A DNA stretch of 64,000 nt from the NCBI GenBank assembly GCA_030157785.1, contig JAOAUC010000017.1, positions 1 to 64,000 on the forward strand. The letters run 5' to 3'. Made by a program: the position numbers and the translations under genes. Positions 43,385 through 51,132 of the stretch are shown piece by piece (position 1 is the stretch's first letter; each line of letters starts with the position of its first letter). Under the pieces are notes generated by a model, which saw only the letters and a program-made list of their open reading frames with translations, ran no database searches and was not told the origin of the DNA. The stretch comes from Zoogloea oleivorans. Its GTDB lineage: Bacteria > Pseudomonadota > Gammaproteobacteria > Burkholderiales > Rhodocyclaceae.

Positions 43385-43442
43385 TGATCAATTGCACTGG
43401 TCACGGTTGGTGCCGTGGCTTGCCAACAGCAGAAGGCCTGTG

Positions 43443-45002
43443 ATGGTTGAAAAAGCACTTCGGGTCCTGGTGGCTGACGACATTGCATCCAACCGGACCA
43501 TCGTCGGGTCCTTTCTCGCCCATTTGAACTGCATTCCCCTGTATGCCGAGGATGGCGTGGAGGCGGTCGATGTATTCCGGAGAGAGTCGCCGGATGTGGT
43601 CCTGATGGATCTGATGATGCCGCGCATGGATGGTTTCGAGGCCATCCAGCAGATTCGGGCCCTCTCCGATGATCACTGGGTTCCGATCATCATCCTGTCG
43701 GCCCTCAGTGGCGAGGGGGACATCGTGCATGGGCTGGATGTCGGCGCTGATGATTACCTGGCCAAGCCCCTGTCGTTTCCGGTCTTTGCGGCGCGCTTCA
43801 AGGCCCTGCGCCGGCTGCTCGACATGCAGCGACGTCTGGCGGGTTCGCTGGAACAGGTGCGTGCCGTGGCCAACGGGGTTATCGACGGAATCATTTCGTC
43901 AGACGAAAAGGGCAACATCCTGTCGGTGAACCGGGCGGCCAGCCAGATATTCGGTTATTCCGCCAACGAGATGGTCGGGCAAAACCTGCGCATGCTGATG
44001 CCTGAAGGCGTCGGGGGCAGCCACAATGGCCACATGGAGCATTATCTGAAGACGGGCGAGAACTCGGTGATCGGCCAGATTCGCGAACTGGTTGGACGGC
44101 GCAAGGATGGCCGGACTTTTCCGATGGAGATCGGTGTATCCGACCTGCAGTTGCCCAACCGGCGGATGTTCATTGGCGTGGTGCGCGACATTTCCGAGGC
44201 GCGCCGCATCCAGCGTCAGTTGGCCGAGGATGCGGCGCGCCTGCAGCGCTATCACGACGAGTCCGAGCGGGAGCAGGAGCTTGCCATGAGCATCATGGAA
44301 CGGCAGATCCGCAGTGACTGGCTTCATGACGGCGCTGTCCAGTATGCCGTGATGCCGGCGCGCAATTTCTCCGGCGACGTGGTGGCGGTGGCCCGGGCGT
44401 CGGACGGCTCGCTCTATGCGATGCTTGCCGATGCCACCGGGCATGGGCTGGCGGCAGCGGTCAGCGTGCTGCCGGCGCTGGGCGCCTTCTACCGTGGCGC
44501 GGCGCGCAATGCACCGCTGGCGTCGCTGGTCACCGAGCTCAACGACATGCTCTGTGGCCTGTTGCCGCCGGGGCGTTTCGTGGCTTCGGCGCTGGTGCGC
44601 CTCGAGGCCGGACGTCGGGCCGGGCAGATCTGGGTAGGCGGTGTGCCGGATGTGCTCCGCGTTAGTGACGGGGGGCAGGTGGTACAGCGCTTCATTTCGC
44701 GCCAGTTGCCGCTGGGTATCCTGCCATCGGCCGAGGCCGGCGCCGATTGCGAGACCTTCAGTTGGGACGAACCGTGCCAGATCGTGCTGTGTTCGGACGG
44801 GCTTACCGAGGCCGAAAGCGCCAGCGGCGAACCCTTTGGCACCCACGGGCTGGAGCTGGCCTTGCTTACGGCACCCCGGGCTTTGCGGGTTGCAGGTTTG
44901 CGCAAGGCACTGACGCGGCACCTGGGGCGCCAGCCTGCCGGGGACGATGTGTCGGTGCTCATTCTCGATTGCCTGATGGGGGGGGGTGGGGAACAGGCTT
45001 AG
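43443..45002 (+). CDS. Receiver-PAS-PP2C (SpoIIE-type) phosphatase
   Basis: 519 residues from the ATG at 43443. A receiver (1-125; ADD, Asp56 in LMDLMMPRMDG and Lys in LAKPLSF), a PAS domain (about 135-250; ILSVNRAASQIFGYSANEM) and a SpoIIE/PP2C phosphatase domain (about 300-515; ADATGHGLAAAV metal site and GDDVSVLIL). Such proteins dephosphorylate STAS-domain regulators. With the preceding receiver-HATPase protein it forms an opposed kinase/phosphatase pair under one sensor kinase. Confidence 0.9.
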   Translation: MVEKALRVLVADDIASNRTIVGSFLAHLNCIPLYAEDGVEAVDVFRRESPDVVLMDLMMPRMDGFEAIQQIRALSDDHWVPIIILSALSGEGDIVHGLDVGADDYLAKPLSFPVFAARFKALRRLLDMQRRLAGSLEQVRAVANGVIDGIISSDEKGNILSVNRAASQIFGYSANEMVGQNLRMLMPEGVGGSHNGHMEHYLKTGENSVIGQIRELVGRRKDGRTFPMEIGVSDLQLPNRRMFIGVVRDISEARRIQRQLAEDAARLQRYHDESEREQELAMSIMERQIRSDWLHDGAVQYAVMPARNFSGDVVAVARASDGSLYAMLADATGHGLAAAVSVLPALGAFYRGAARNAPLASLVTELNDMLCGLLPPGRFVASALVRLEAGRRAGQIWVGGVPDVLRVSDGGQVVQRFISRQLPLGILPSAEAGADCETFSWDEPCQIVLCSDGLTEAESASGEPFGTHGLELALLTAPRALRVAGLRKALTRHLGRQPAGDDVSVLILDCLMGGGGEQA

Positions 45003-45084
45003 GAGACGGACGGGAGGGCGTCATCGCCTGCTGGCGTGCTTCCTGCTTGAGGTTTCAGGGTGTCTTTTGGATTTTCACTCCTCC

Positions 45085-45660
45085 ATGCTCCGAGTCCTCG
45101 TTGTCGATTCCTCCCGCGAGCGCGCAGCCGATGTCTGTGCGGCGGTCGCTCTTGCCGGACATCAGGTTGCGGCAGTGCTTACGAATGCCCTCGATCTGTC
45201 TGATCAGGTGCTTGCCACCAAGCCCGATGTGATCTTCATCCAGGCCGATTCGCCCAGCCGTGACACCCTTGAGCACCTGGCCATCATGAACCGGGACTGC
45301 CCCCGGCCGGTGCTGCTTTTTTCCCAGGATACCGATTCAGCGATGATTCGCCGGGCCGTAAAGGCCGGAGTTTCGTCTTACGTCGTCGATTCGGTGTCAT
45401 CCGAGCGTCTGGATGCGCTGGTCGAAGTAGCCATTGCCCAGTTCGAAGAGTTCCAGCATCTGCGGACTGAACGGGACGACGCCACGCGCAAGCTGTCCGA
45501 GCGCATCGTCGTGGACAAGGCCAAGGGCCTGTTGATGAAGGCGCGCGGGCTGAACGAGGATGCGGCCTACCATGCCCTGCGCAAGCTCGCCATGGAGCGC
45601 GGTCGCAAGCTGGCCGACGTGGCTCAGGATGTGATCGATATGGCGAACTTGTTACTCTGA
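45085..45660 (+). CDS. nasT: ANTAR-domain antiterminator NasT
   Basis: 191 residues from ATG 45085. The N-terminal receiver-like domain (1-125) is degenerate: VDSS replaces VDDD and the phosphoacceptor position in VIFIQADSPSRDTLEHL is Gln, so it is probably not phosphorylated. A coiled linker leads to the C-terminal ANTAR RNA-binding domain (about 135-190; KLSERIVVDKAKGLLM, then ALRKLAMERGRKLADVA). In known systems NasT is held by NasS and released by nitrate, then binds two hexaloop hairpins and prevents termination. The leader of nrtA just downstream has exactly this architecture. NasS is not in the window. Confidence 0.92.
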   Translation: MLRVLVVDSSRERAADVCAAVALAGHQVAAVLTNALDLSDQVLATKPDVIFIQADSPSRDTLEHLAIMNRDCPRPVLLFSQDTDSAMIRRAVKAGVSSYVVDSVSSERLDALVEVAIAQFEEFQHLRTERDDATRKLSERIVVDKAKGLLMKARGLNEDAAYHALRKLAMERGRKLADVAQDVIDMANLLL

Positions 45661-45692
45661 AAGGAGTAGTTGTTTTCAGGTGATGCCTTGAG

Positions 45693-45735
45693 CCGGGGCG
45701 GAAACGGGATGCCGTTTTCGCCCCGGTTTCCTTTT
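45693..45735 (+). terminator. Intrinsic terminator after nasT
   Basis: A 15-bp stem (45693-45707 with 45712-45726, one G-U wobble) with a 4-nt loop, followed by TTTCCTTTT, 32 nt after the nasT stop. Confidence 0.9.
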
Positions 45736-45789
45736 GCAGCGGCCATTTCAAGGGGTGGTGATCCGGAGTGGTGCCACGGTGGCTTGTGC

Positions 45790-45806
45790 TGCACTGCATC
45801 AGTGCA
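45790..45806. promoter_or_regulatory. NtrC-type enhancer site
   Basis: Palindrome TGCAC-TGCATCA-GTGCA fits the NtrC consensus TGCAC-N7-GTGCA exactly. Its centre is about 121 bp before the predicted nrtA transcript start, a normal enhancer distance. Confidence 0.75.
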
Positions 45807-45873
45807 TGGTTTTGGTGTGTTTCAGCTACCTCTTTGGGGGTATGTTTTGTGGTGAATTAAAATTTTTAATATA

Positions 45874-45886
45874 AATCAATAGGTTG
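45874..45886 (+). promoter_or_regulatory. IHF binding site
   Basis: AATCAATAGGTTG matches WATCAA-N4-TTR fully. An A/T-rich tract (45856-45873) lies on its upstream side, as in strong IHF sites. It lies between the NtrC-type site and the sigma-54 promoter, placed to bend the DNA for activator contact. Confidence 0.65.
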
Positions 45887-45893
45887 TATTTCC

Positions 45894-45909
45894 TGGCACA
45901 GTCCTCGCT
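45894..45909 (+). promoter_or_regulatory. Sigma-54 promoter of nrtA
   Basis: TGGCACAGTCCTCGCT against TGGCACGN4TTGCW: the GG (-24) and GC (-12) pairs are intact with correct spacing and only two other bases differ. Transcription should start near 45919-45920. Confidence 0.8.
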
Positions 45910-45921
45910 AAGAGAGCAGTG

Positions 45922-45980
45922 AAGTTGGGCCAACGGCGGCCCGGCTTGATCAGGCGATCAGACTTGGACAAGGGCGTCCA
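45922..45980 (+). promoter_or_regulatory. ANTAR two-hairpin antitermination element in the nrtA leader
   Basis: P1 (45922-45947) is a 10-bp stem with two G-U pairs closing the hexaloop AACGGC. P2 (45965-45980) is a 5-bp stem UGGAC/GUCCA closing the hexaloop AAGGGC. Both loops have A at position 1 and G at position 4, the hallmark of ANTAR targets. P2 shares 45971-45978 with the left arm of the following terminator, so P2 and terminator are mutually exclusive, which is the known NasR/NasT-type switch. Confidence 0.88.
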
Positions 45981-46023
45981 TCCTCTGCAGTTTTTGCAGA
46001 GTGATGTGACGCCCTCTTTTTTT
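45971..46023 (+). terminator. Leader terminator of the nrtA operon
   Basis: AGGGCGTC (45971-45978) pairs with GACGCCCT (46008-46015) around an inner hairpin CTCTGCA/TGCAGAG (45983-46001), followed by T7 (46017-46023). It ends 25 nt before the nrtA start and would stop transcription unless NasT binds. Confidence 0.92.
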
Positions 46024-46047
46024 GCTTTTTTGGATCTGGGGCGAGCT

Positions 46048-47304
46048 ATGAGCGAGCAATTCGACGACACGTTTCTTTCCCGCCGCGGCTTTCTGAAGGC
46101 TGGGGCAACCCTTGGAGGTATGGCAGCAATGGGCACGATGCTCCCCGCAGGTGGTGCATGGGCAGCCGGTTCGGACAAGCCGGAACTGGAGGAAGTCCGG
46201 ATCGGCTTCATTCCGCTGACCGACTGTTCGTCCGTGGTGATGGCTTCCGTAATGGGCTTCGACAAGAAGTACGGCATCAAGATCACCCCGACCAAGGAAG
46301 CCTCCTGGGCCGGCGTGCGCGACAAGCTGGCCAACGGCGAGATCCACGCTGCCCACGTGCTGTACGGTCTGGTTTACGGCCTGCACCTGGGGATCGGCGG
46401 GCCGAAGAAGGACATGGCCGTGCTGATGACGCTGAACAACAACGGTCAGGCGATTACCCTCTCCAACGGCTTGAAGGACAAGGGCGCGACGGATGGTGAG
46501 TCCCTCGCCAAGGTCATCGCCAAGAAGGACAAGGAATACACCTTCGCCCAGACCTTCCCCACTGGCACCCACGCCATGTGGCTGTACTACTGGATGGCTG
46601 CCCACGGCATCGACCCGTTCAAGGACGTCAAGAACATCGTTGTGCCGCCCCCGCAGATGGTCGCCAACATGCGTGTCGGCAACATGGACGGTTATTGCGT
46701 CGGCGAGCCCTGGAACCAGCGCGCCATCGTGGACAAGATCGGCTTCACCGCCGTGACCAGCCAGGACATCTGGCCCGACCACCCGGAAAAGGTGCTGGGC
46801 GCCACCGCCGAGTTTGCCGCCAAGTACCCCAACACCGCCCGGGCGATGATCTGCGCGATCCTCGAAGCCTCCAAGTGGATCGACGCCAGTGCTGCCAACC
46901 GCAGCAAGACGGCCGAAACCGTGGCCGCCAAGAGCTACGTGAATACCGACGTGGATGTGATCCGCAGCCGCATGATCGGCCAGTACGAAAACGGCCTCGG
47001 CAAGAGCTGGTCCGACAAGAACCTGATGAAGTTCTACAACGACGGCCAGGTGAATTACCCCTACCTCTCCGACGGCATGTGGTTCCTCACCCAGCACCGT
47101 CGCTGGGGCCTGCTCAAGCAGGACGTGGATTACCTGGCCGTGGCCAAGGCGATCAACAAGACCGATCTGTACAAGCAGGCCGCCAGCATTGTCGGCGTGC
47201 CGGTTCCCAAGTCCGACTTCCGCACGTCCAAGCTGATCGACGGCGTGGTGTGGGACGGCAAGGACCCGAAGAAGTACGCCGCCGGTTTCAAGATTCACGG
47301 CTGA
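46048..47304 (+). CDS. nrtA: Nitrate ABC transporter substrate-binding protein
   Basis: 418 residues. The N-terminus carries a Tat signal (SRRGFLKAG, then a hydrophobic Ala/Gly stretch to about 40), so it is exported to the periplasm. The mature part is the NrtA/CmpA fold: VRIGFIPLTDCSSVVMAS, then AHVLYGLVYGLHLGIGGPKKDMAVL and VGEPWNQRAIVDKIGF. The Tat signal distinguishes it from NasS, the related cytoplasmic nitrate sensor. It is expressed behind the NasT-controlled leader and followed after an 87-bp repeat-bearing gap by the permease. Confidence 0.92.
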   Translation: MSEQFDDTFLSRRGFLKAGATLGGMAAMGTMLPAGGAWAAGSDKPELEEVRIGFIPLTDCSSVVMASVMGFDKKYGIKITPTKEASWAGVRDKLANGEIHAAHVLYGLVYGLHLGIGGPKKDMAVLMTLNNNGQAITLSNGLKDKGATDGESLAKVIAKKDKEYTFAQTFPTGTHAMWLYYWMAAHGIDPFKDVKNIVVPPPQMVANMRVGNMDGYCVGEPWNQRAIVDKIGFTAVTSQDIWPDHPEKVLGATAEFAAKYPNTARAMICAILEASKWIDASAANRSKTAETVAAKSYVNTDVDVIRSRMIGQYENGLGKSWSDKNLMKFYNDGQVNYPYLSDGMWFLTQHRRWGLLKQDVDYLAVAKAINKTDLYKQAASIVGVPVPKSDFRTSKLIDGVVWDGKDPKKYAAGFKIHG

Positions 47305-47305
47305 C

Positions 47306-47375
47306 CTGTAGGGGCGAATTCCTTCGCCCATCACTGCCAATCCACACCCGCGGGCGAATTTATTCGCCCCTACAG
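47306..47375. repeat. REP-like inverted repeat between nrtA and nrtB
   Basis: 13-bp outer arms CTGTAGGGGCGAA (47306-47318) and TTCGCCCCTACAG (47363-47375). Each half is itself a small palindrome (GGGCGAA-N4-TTCGCCC). This form resembles the REP/BIME repeats of proteobacteria. It could tune the ratio of binding protein to permease mRNA. Confidence 0.7.
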
Positions 47376-47391
47376 AATCCTGGAGATCCTG

Positions 47392-48312
47392 ATGACCACT
47401 GCGACCCTTACCTCCGGCCTCATGGCCGTCCGGCCCGAAGCCGACGCCACCCCAGTCAAGGAAACCGATATGGCTGCAACTTCTGCCGCAACCCCCGCGC
47501 TGGTAAGCACGCCCGACAACTCCGTTTCTTTCGGCGAGCATTTCAGCAACTTCATCCGCGCCGTGCTGCCGCCGCTCATCGGCTTTGCGCTGGTGATTGG
47601 CCTGTGGGCCCTGGTCGCGATGAAGTCCGCCGACTTCCCCAGCCCGGCAAAGACGCTCGATGCCGCCGTCGTGCTCTTCTCCGATCCCTTCTACCAGAAC
47701 GGGCCGAACGACCAGGGCATCGGCTGGAACATCCTGTCGTCCCTCAAGCGCGTCGCCATCGGCTTCGGCTTCGCGGCGCTGGTGGGCATCCCGATGGGCT
47801 TCATCATCGGTCGCTTCGCCTTCATGAACAGCATGCTCGAACCGATCATCAGCATCCTGCGCCCGGTGTCGCCGCTGGCCTGGTTGCCCATCGGCCTGAT
47901 GGTCTTCAAGGCCGCCGATCCGGCGTCCACCTGGACGATCTTCATCTGCTCGATCTGGCCGATGATCCTCAACACCGCCCAGGGCGTGCAGCGCGTGCCG
48001 CAGGATTACCTCAACGTGGCGCGGGTGCTCAACCTGTCCGAGTTCAGGATCATCACCAAGATCCTCTTTCCCTCGGTACTGCCCTACATGCTCACCGGCA
48101 TCCGGCTGTCGATCGGCACCGCCTGGCTGGTGATCGTGGCGGCGGAAATGCTGACCGGCGGCGTCGGCATCGGTTTCTGGGTGTGGGACGAGTGGAACAA
48201 CCTGAAGGTCGAGCACATCCTCATTGCCATCTTCGTGATCGGCATTGTCGGCCTGCTGCTCGAATACCTGCTGCTGCTGATCGCCCGCCGCTTCAGCTAC
48301 GGCACCAACTGA
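47392..48312 (+). CDS. nrtB: Nitrate ABC transporter permease
   Basis: 306 residues. An N-terminal soluble stretch of about 60 residues is followed by a membrane domain with about six helices and the binding-protein-dependent permease loop (EAA-like region near VARVLNLSEFRIITKILFP). AAEMLTGGVGIGFWVWDEWN is the typical NrtB/SsuC/TauC-family end segment. It forms the inner-membrane channel with the ATPase encoded 15 bp downstream. Confidence 0.92.
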   Translation: MTTATLTSGLMAVRPEADATPVKETDMAATSAATPALVSTPDNSVSFGEHFSNFIRAVLPPLIGFALVIGLWALVAMKSADFPSPAKTLDAAVVLFSDPFYQNGPNDQGIGWNILSSLKRVAIGFGFAALVGIPMGFIIGRFAFMNSMLEPIISILRPVSPLAWLPIGLMVFKAADPASTWTIFICSIWPMILNTAQGVQRVPQDYLNVARVLNLSEFRIITKILFPSVLPYMLTGIRLSIGTAWLVIVAAEMLTGGVGIGFWVWDEWNNLKVEHILIAIFVIGIVGLLLEYLLLLIARRFSYGTN

Positions 48313-48327
48313 TTCGGGAGCCCCAAA

Positions 48328-49119
48328 ATGAACGCAATCGTCAAAGTCGAAAACGTCGGCATGGCCTTCGAGACTAAGAAGGGCAGCTTCGTGGCCCTGA
48401 AAGACGTCAATCTGCAGATCCGCACCGGCGAAGTCGTGTCGCTGATCGGCCACTCGGGCTGCGGCAAATCGACGCTGCTCAACCTCATCGCCGGCCTCAC
48501 GCTGCCCACCTCGGGCGTGATGCTGTGCAATGGCCGCGAGATTGCCGGCCCCGGCCCGGAGCGGGCGGTGGTGTTCCAGAACCATTCGCTGCTGCCCTGG
48601 CTCAACTGCTTCGAAAATGTCTATCTGGCCGTCGAGCGGGTCTTCAGCGCCAAGGAAGGCAAGGAGGCGCTGCGGGCGCGCACCCATGCGGCGCTCGAAA
48701 TGGTGCACATGGGCCACGCCGCCCAGAAGCTGCCCCACGAGATTTCCGGCGGCATGAAGCAGCGCATCGGCATCGCCCGCGCCTTCGCGATGGAGCCGAA
48801 GATCCTGCTGATGGACGAGCCCTTCGGCGCGCTGGATGCGCTGACCCGCGCGGCGCTGCAGGACGAGTTGATCGGCGTGATGGAGAAGACCGGTGCCACC
48901 GTGGTGATGGTGACCCACGACGTGGATGAGGCCGTGCTGCTTTCGGACCGCGTGGTGATGATGACCAACGGCCCGGCTGCAACCATCGGCGAGATTCTGG
49001 AGGTGAAGCTGGAGAAGCCCCGCAATCGCCTGCAACTGGCTCACGATCCGCACTTCGCGGAATGCCGGGCGGCGATCCTGGAGTTTCTGTACCAGAAGCA
49101 GATGAAAAAGGCCGCCTGA
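48328..49119 (+). CDS. nrtD: Nitrate ABC transporter ATP-binding protein
   Basis: 263 residues; a single ATPase without the extra solute-binding domain of cyanobacterial NrtC, so NrtD-like. Walker A GHSGCGKSTLL, Q-loop FQNHSLLPWL, signature ISGGMKQRIGIARA, Walker B ILLMDEPFGALD and the switch His in VTHDVDEA are all intact. As no second ATPase gene follows, it probably works as a homodimer. The last codons overlap a minus-strand terminator for the converging hydrolase gene. Confidence 0.92.
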   Translation: MNAIVKVENVGMAFETKKGSFVALKDVNLQIRTGEVVSLIGHSGCGKSTLLNLIAGLTLPTSGVMLCNGREIAGPGPERAVVFQNHSLLPWLNCFENVYLAVERVFSAKEGKEALRARTHAALEMVHMGHAAQKLPHEISGGMKQRIGIARAFAMEPKILLMDEPFGALDALTRAALQDELIGVMEKTGATVVMVTHDVDEAVLLSDRVVMMTNGPAATIGEILEVKLEKPRNRLQLAHDPHFAECRAAILEFLYQKQMKKAA

Positions 49120-49129
49120 TCCGGCGGCC
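49105..49129 (-). terminator. Intrinsic terminator after the SGNH hydrolase gene
   Basis: On the minus strand GGCCGCC and GGCGGCC form a 7-bp stem with a 6-nt loop, followed by TTTTT. It lies within the 3' end of the nitrate ATPase gene. Confidence 0.8.
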
Positions 49130-49135
49130 CCCTCT

Positions 49136-50116
49136 TCAGGTTTTGCGGCGGACGAGGGGCAGGCCGGCAAGGCCGACAAGCAGCAGGGCCAGGCTGCCCG
49201 GCTCCGGTATATCGATGGTCTTCAGCATTGCCGTTGCGATGATCTGGTGACCTGCGGCGGTGGGGTGGATGCCATCCCAGAAGAGCTGATCGTCCACATC
49301 GCACAGGCCGCCGAGGCAGGCGTCGCCGACATTGATCAGGCCGTAATCGGCCGGGTTGGCGGCCACCTTGTCGATGAGCCCGAAGACATCGAAGAGCTTG
49401 ACCTCCGGATCGCCGGTGAAGGTGGCGTACAGCGCCGCGTTCATGCTTTGGGTGATCAGGTGCAGCAGGGCAGAGGTGCCGGGAACGCCCGCCGTGGCAG
49501 CCGGGGTCAGGCCCAGGTCGGGGGTGTCCCACACCACGAAGTTGCGGGCTCCCTCCGCCTTGAGTTTGCCGAGCATGGTGGCAATGTCGCCCAGGAAGTC
49601 CGTTACCGTTGCGGCCAGAATGCTGCTCGGGTCCTGGTTGGCGGCGATGGCGGCACCCATCAGCTCGGCTGCATCGCGGGCGTTGTTGCCGCCGCCGGCG
49701 ATCACGTAGAGCGCATCGGACGGTGCGCTGCCCGGGCGTGCAATAAAAAGGTCCACCTGCTGGCTCAGCGTCGGCACGTTATCCACTCCGCCGGTATTGG
49801 CACCCCCGAAGGCGAAGCCGTTTCCACCCATCAAGGATGGTAGCAGTGTTCCGGTGCTGATCTGCTGGGAGAAGACTTCTGCCCACACCGGGCCGTTGCT
49901 GTAGCGGCCGGACGCGTAGGGCAGAGTCGGGATGAAGTTGTTGCCATTGATGGCGCCGGCCGGTGTGCTTGCACCGCCCACTGCCAGGTAGTTGTTGCCG
50001 ACGTCCGACAGGCTGTCGCCGAATACATAGAGCTGGGAATACCCCGCCGAGGCAAGGGTGCTGGTGAACAGCCCAAGGGCAAGGGCTGCACGCTTGAGGC
50101 AAGGGACAATTTTCAT
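49136..50116 (-). CDS. SGNH/GDSL hydrolase with PEP-CTERM sorting signal
   Basis: 326 residues from ATG 50116 (AGGAG upstream). Signal peptide about 1-24; GDSL block FGDSLSDVGNNY (catalytic Ser), later GGGNN and the C-terminal catalytic pair in FWDGIHPTAAGH (DxxH). The last 23 residues are a PEP-CTERM sorting signal: PEPGSLALLLVGLAG and a basic end, read by exosortase. It is therefore an exported esterase or lipase, displayed or secreted through the PEP-CTERM system. A PEP-CTERM-system acyltransferase is encoded 4.4 kb away; exosortase is not in the window. Confidence 0.9.
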   Translation of the reverse strand: MKIVPCLKRAALALGLFTSTLASAGYSQLYVFGDSLSDVGNNYLAVGGASTPAGAINGNNFIPTLPYASGRYSNGPVWAEVFSQQISTGTLLPSLMGGNGFAFGGANTGGVDNVPTLSQQVDLFIARPGSAPSDALYVIAGGGNNARDAAELMGAAIAANQDPSSILAATVTDFLGDIATMLGKLKAEGARNFVVWDTPDLGLTPAATAGVPGTSALLHLITQSMNAALYATFTGDPEVKLFDVFGLIDKVAANPADYGLINVGDACLGGLCDVDDQLFWDGIHPTAAGHQIIATAMLKTIDIPEPGSLALLLVGLAGLPLVRRKT

Positions 50117-50205
50117 TGAGGAGTCTCCTGGGATGTGGATGTGACGCCGATAGCGGCGTGACATCAGCATTCTAGGTGCTGATCCCCTCGCGTGCAGGAG
50201 TAAGC

Positions 50206-51027
50206 CTACTTAAGGGGGAAACCAAGCCAGTTCAGCGCCTCTACCAGTCTGTCCCGCCCGCTGAGGGCCTGGGTGTCGCGGATGCGCTTGGCCGAGTGAT
50301 TCGACCAGGTCCCGCGGACCTTCATGCCCTGGCTGGTGTAAAAGGCGCGCATCGCCTCGTCGTACTGTTCCAGGCCGGCGGCCTGGGCCGGCAGGGAATA
50401 GGTTTCCTGGTGCAGCACCACCGACTGGGGCGGGCGTGGCTTGACGCTGGCCGGCGCCTGCGGGTCGGGCGTGCCGACGCACAGGCCGAACATGGCGACG
50501 ACCCGCGGCGGCAGTTGCAGCTCGGCCGCCACGTCTTCGGGGCGGTTGCGCATGGCGCCGATGTAAACGGTGCCGAGTCCGAGGGATTCGGCGGCAGTCA
50601 CGGCGTTCTGGGCGGCGAGGGCGGCGTCGATCACGCCGACTTCGAACATTTCCAGGTAGTCCAGCGCCACACAGGGCTCATCGAGCTTGTTTGCGACGTG
50701 TTCAAGACGCGCCAGGTCGGCCAGCCAGATCAGCAGCAGCGGGGCCTGGCGGATGTGTTCCTGATCGCCGGCAAACTCGGCCAGACGGGCCTTGCGTGCC
50801 GGGTCGCGTACCGCCACTACACTCCACGCGTGGAGGTTGGACGAACTGGCCGCAGACTGGGCGGCGGCGATGATGGCGGCGAGGGTGTCGTCGCTGACCG
50901 GATCGGGCAGGTAGGCGCGCACCGAGCAGTGGGCCAGAAGATGGTCGATGACCGGCGAGCCGGCGGCGGGCACGGCCACGTCGGGCGAGCCGTAGCGGGC
51001 CTGGTAGAGAGAGGCGCGGGTGTTCAT
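50206..51027 (-). CDS. NADPH-dependent nitroreductase (NfsA/FRP type)
   Basis: 273 residues, the usual NfsA size. FMN flavoenzyme reducing nitro compounds, quinones or flavins. Typical features: HCSVRAYLPDPVSDDTLAAI near the start, AAQSAASSSNLHAWSVV, ALAAQNAVTAAESLGLGTVYIGA (about 133-155) and GLCVGTP. The ATG is at 51025-51027. No tight operon partner is seen; the gap to the phasin gene upstream is 105 bp. The native substrate is unknown. Confidence 0.9.
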   Translation of the reverse strand: MNTRASLYQARYGSPDVAVPAAGSPVIDHLLAHCSVRAYLPDPVSDDTLAAIIAAAQSAASSSNLHAWSVVAVRDPARKARLAEFAGDQEHIRQAPLLLIWLADLARLEHVANKLDEPCVALDYLEMFEVGVIDAALAAQNAVTAAESLGLGTVYIGAMRNRPEDVAAELQLPPRVVAMFGLCVGTPDPQAPASVKPRPPQSVVLHQETYSLPAQAAGLEQYDEAMRAFYTSQGMKVRGTWSNHSAKRIRDTQALSGRDRLVEALNWLGFPLK

Positions 51028-51132
51028 GGGATTCCTTGCTGGGCTGGCGGCGACGCGGGACCCGGTGTGGCCCCGCGTCTGGGAACCCGTATTTTATCGC
51101 TAAGCGGCAGGAGCGGCCGCCCTGCGCTGGCC

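Noticed and set aside
46048..47304. nrtA as the nitrate sensor NasS
   Set aside because: It has a clear Tat signal peptide, so it should be periplasmic, whereas NasS is cytoplasmic.
45958..49179. A 1073-codon open frame opposite the nrt operon
   Set aside because: The plus-strand nrtA, nrtB and ATPase genes explain this DNA completely; the antisense frame has a low-complexity His/Gln/Gly-rich composition.
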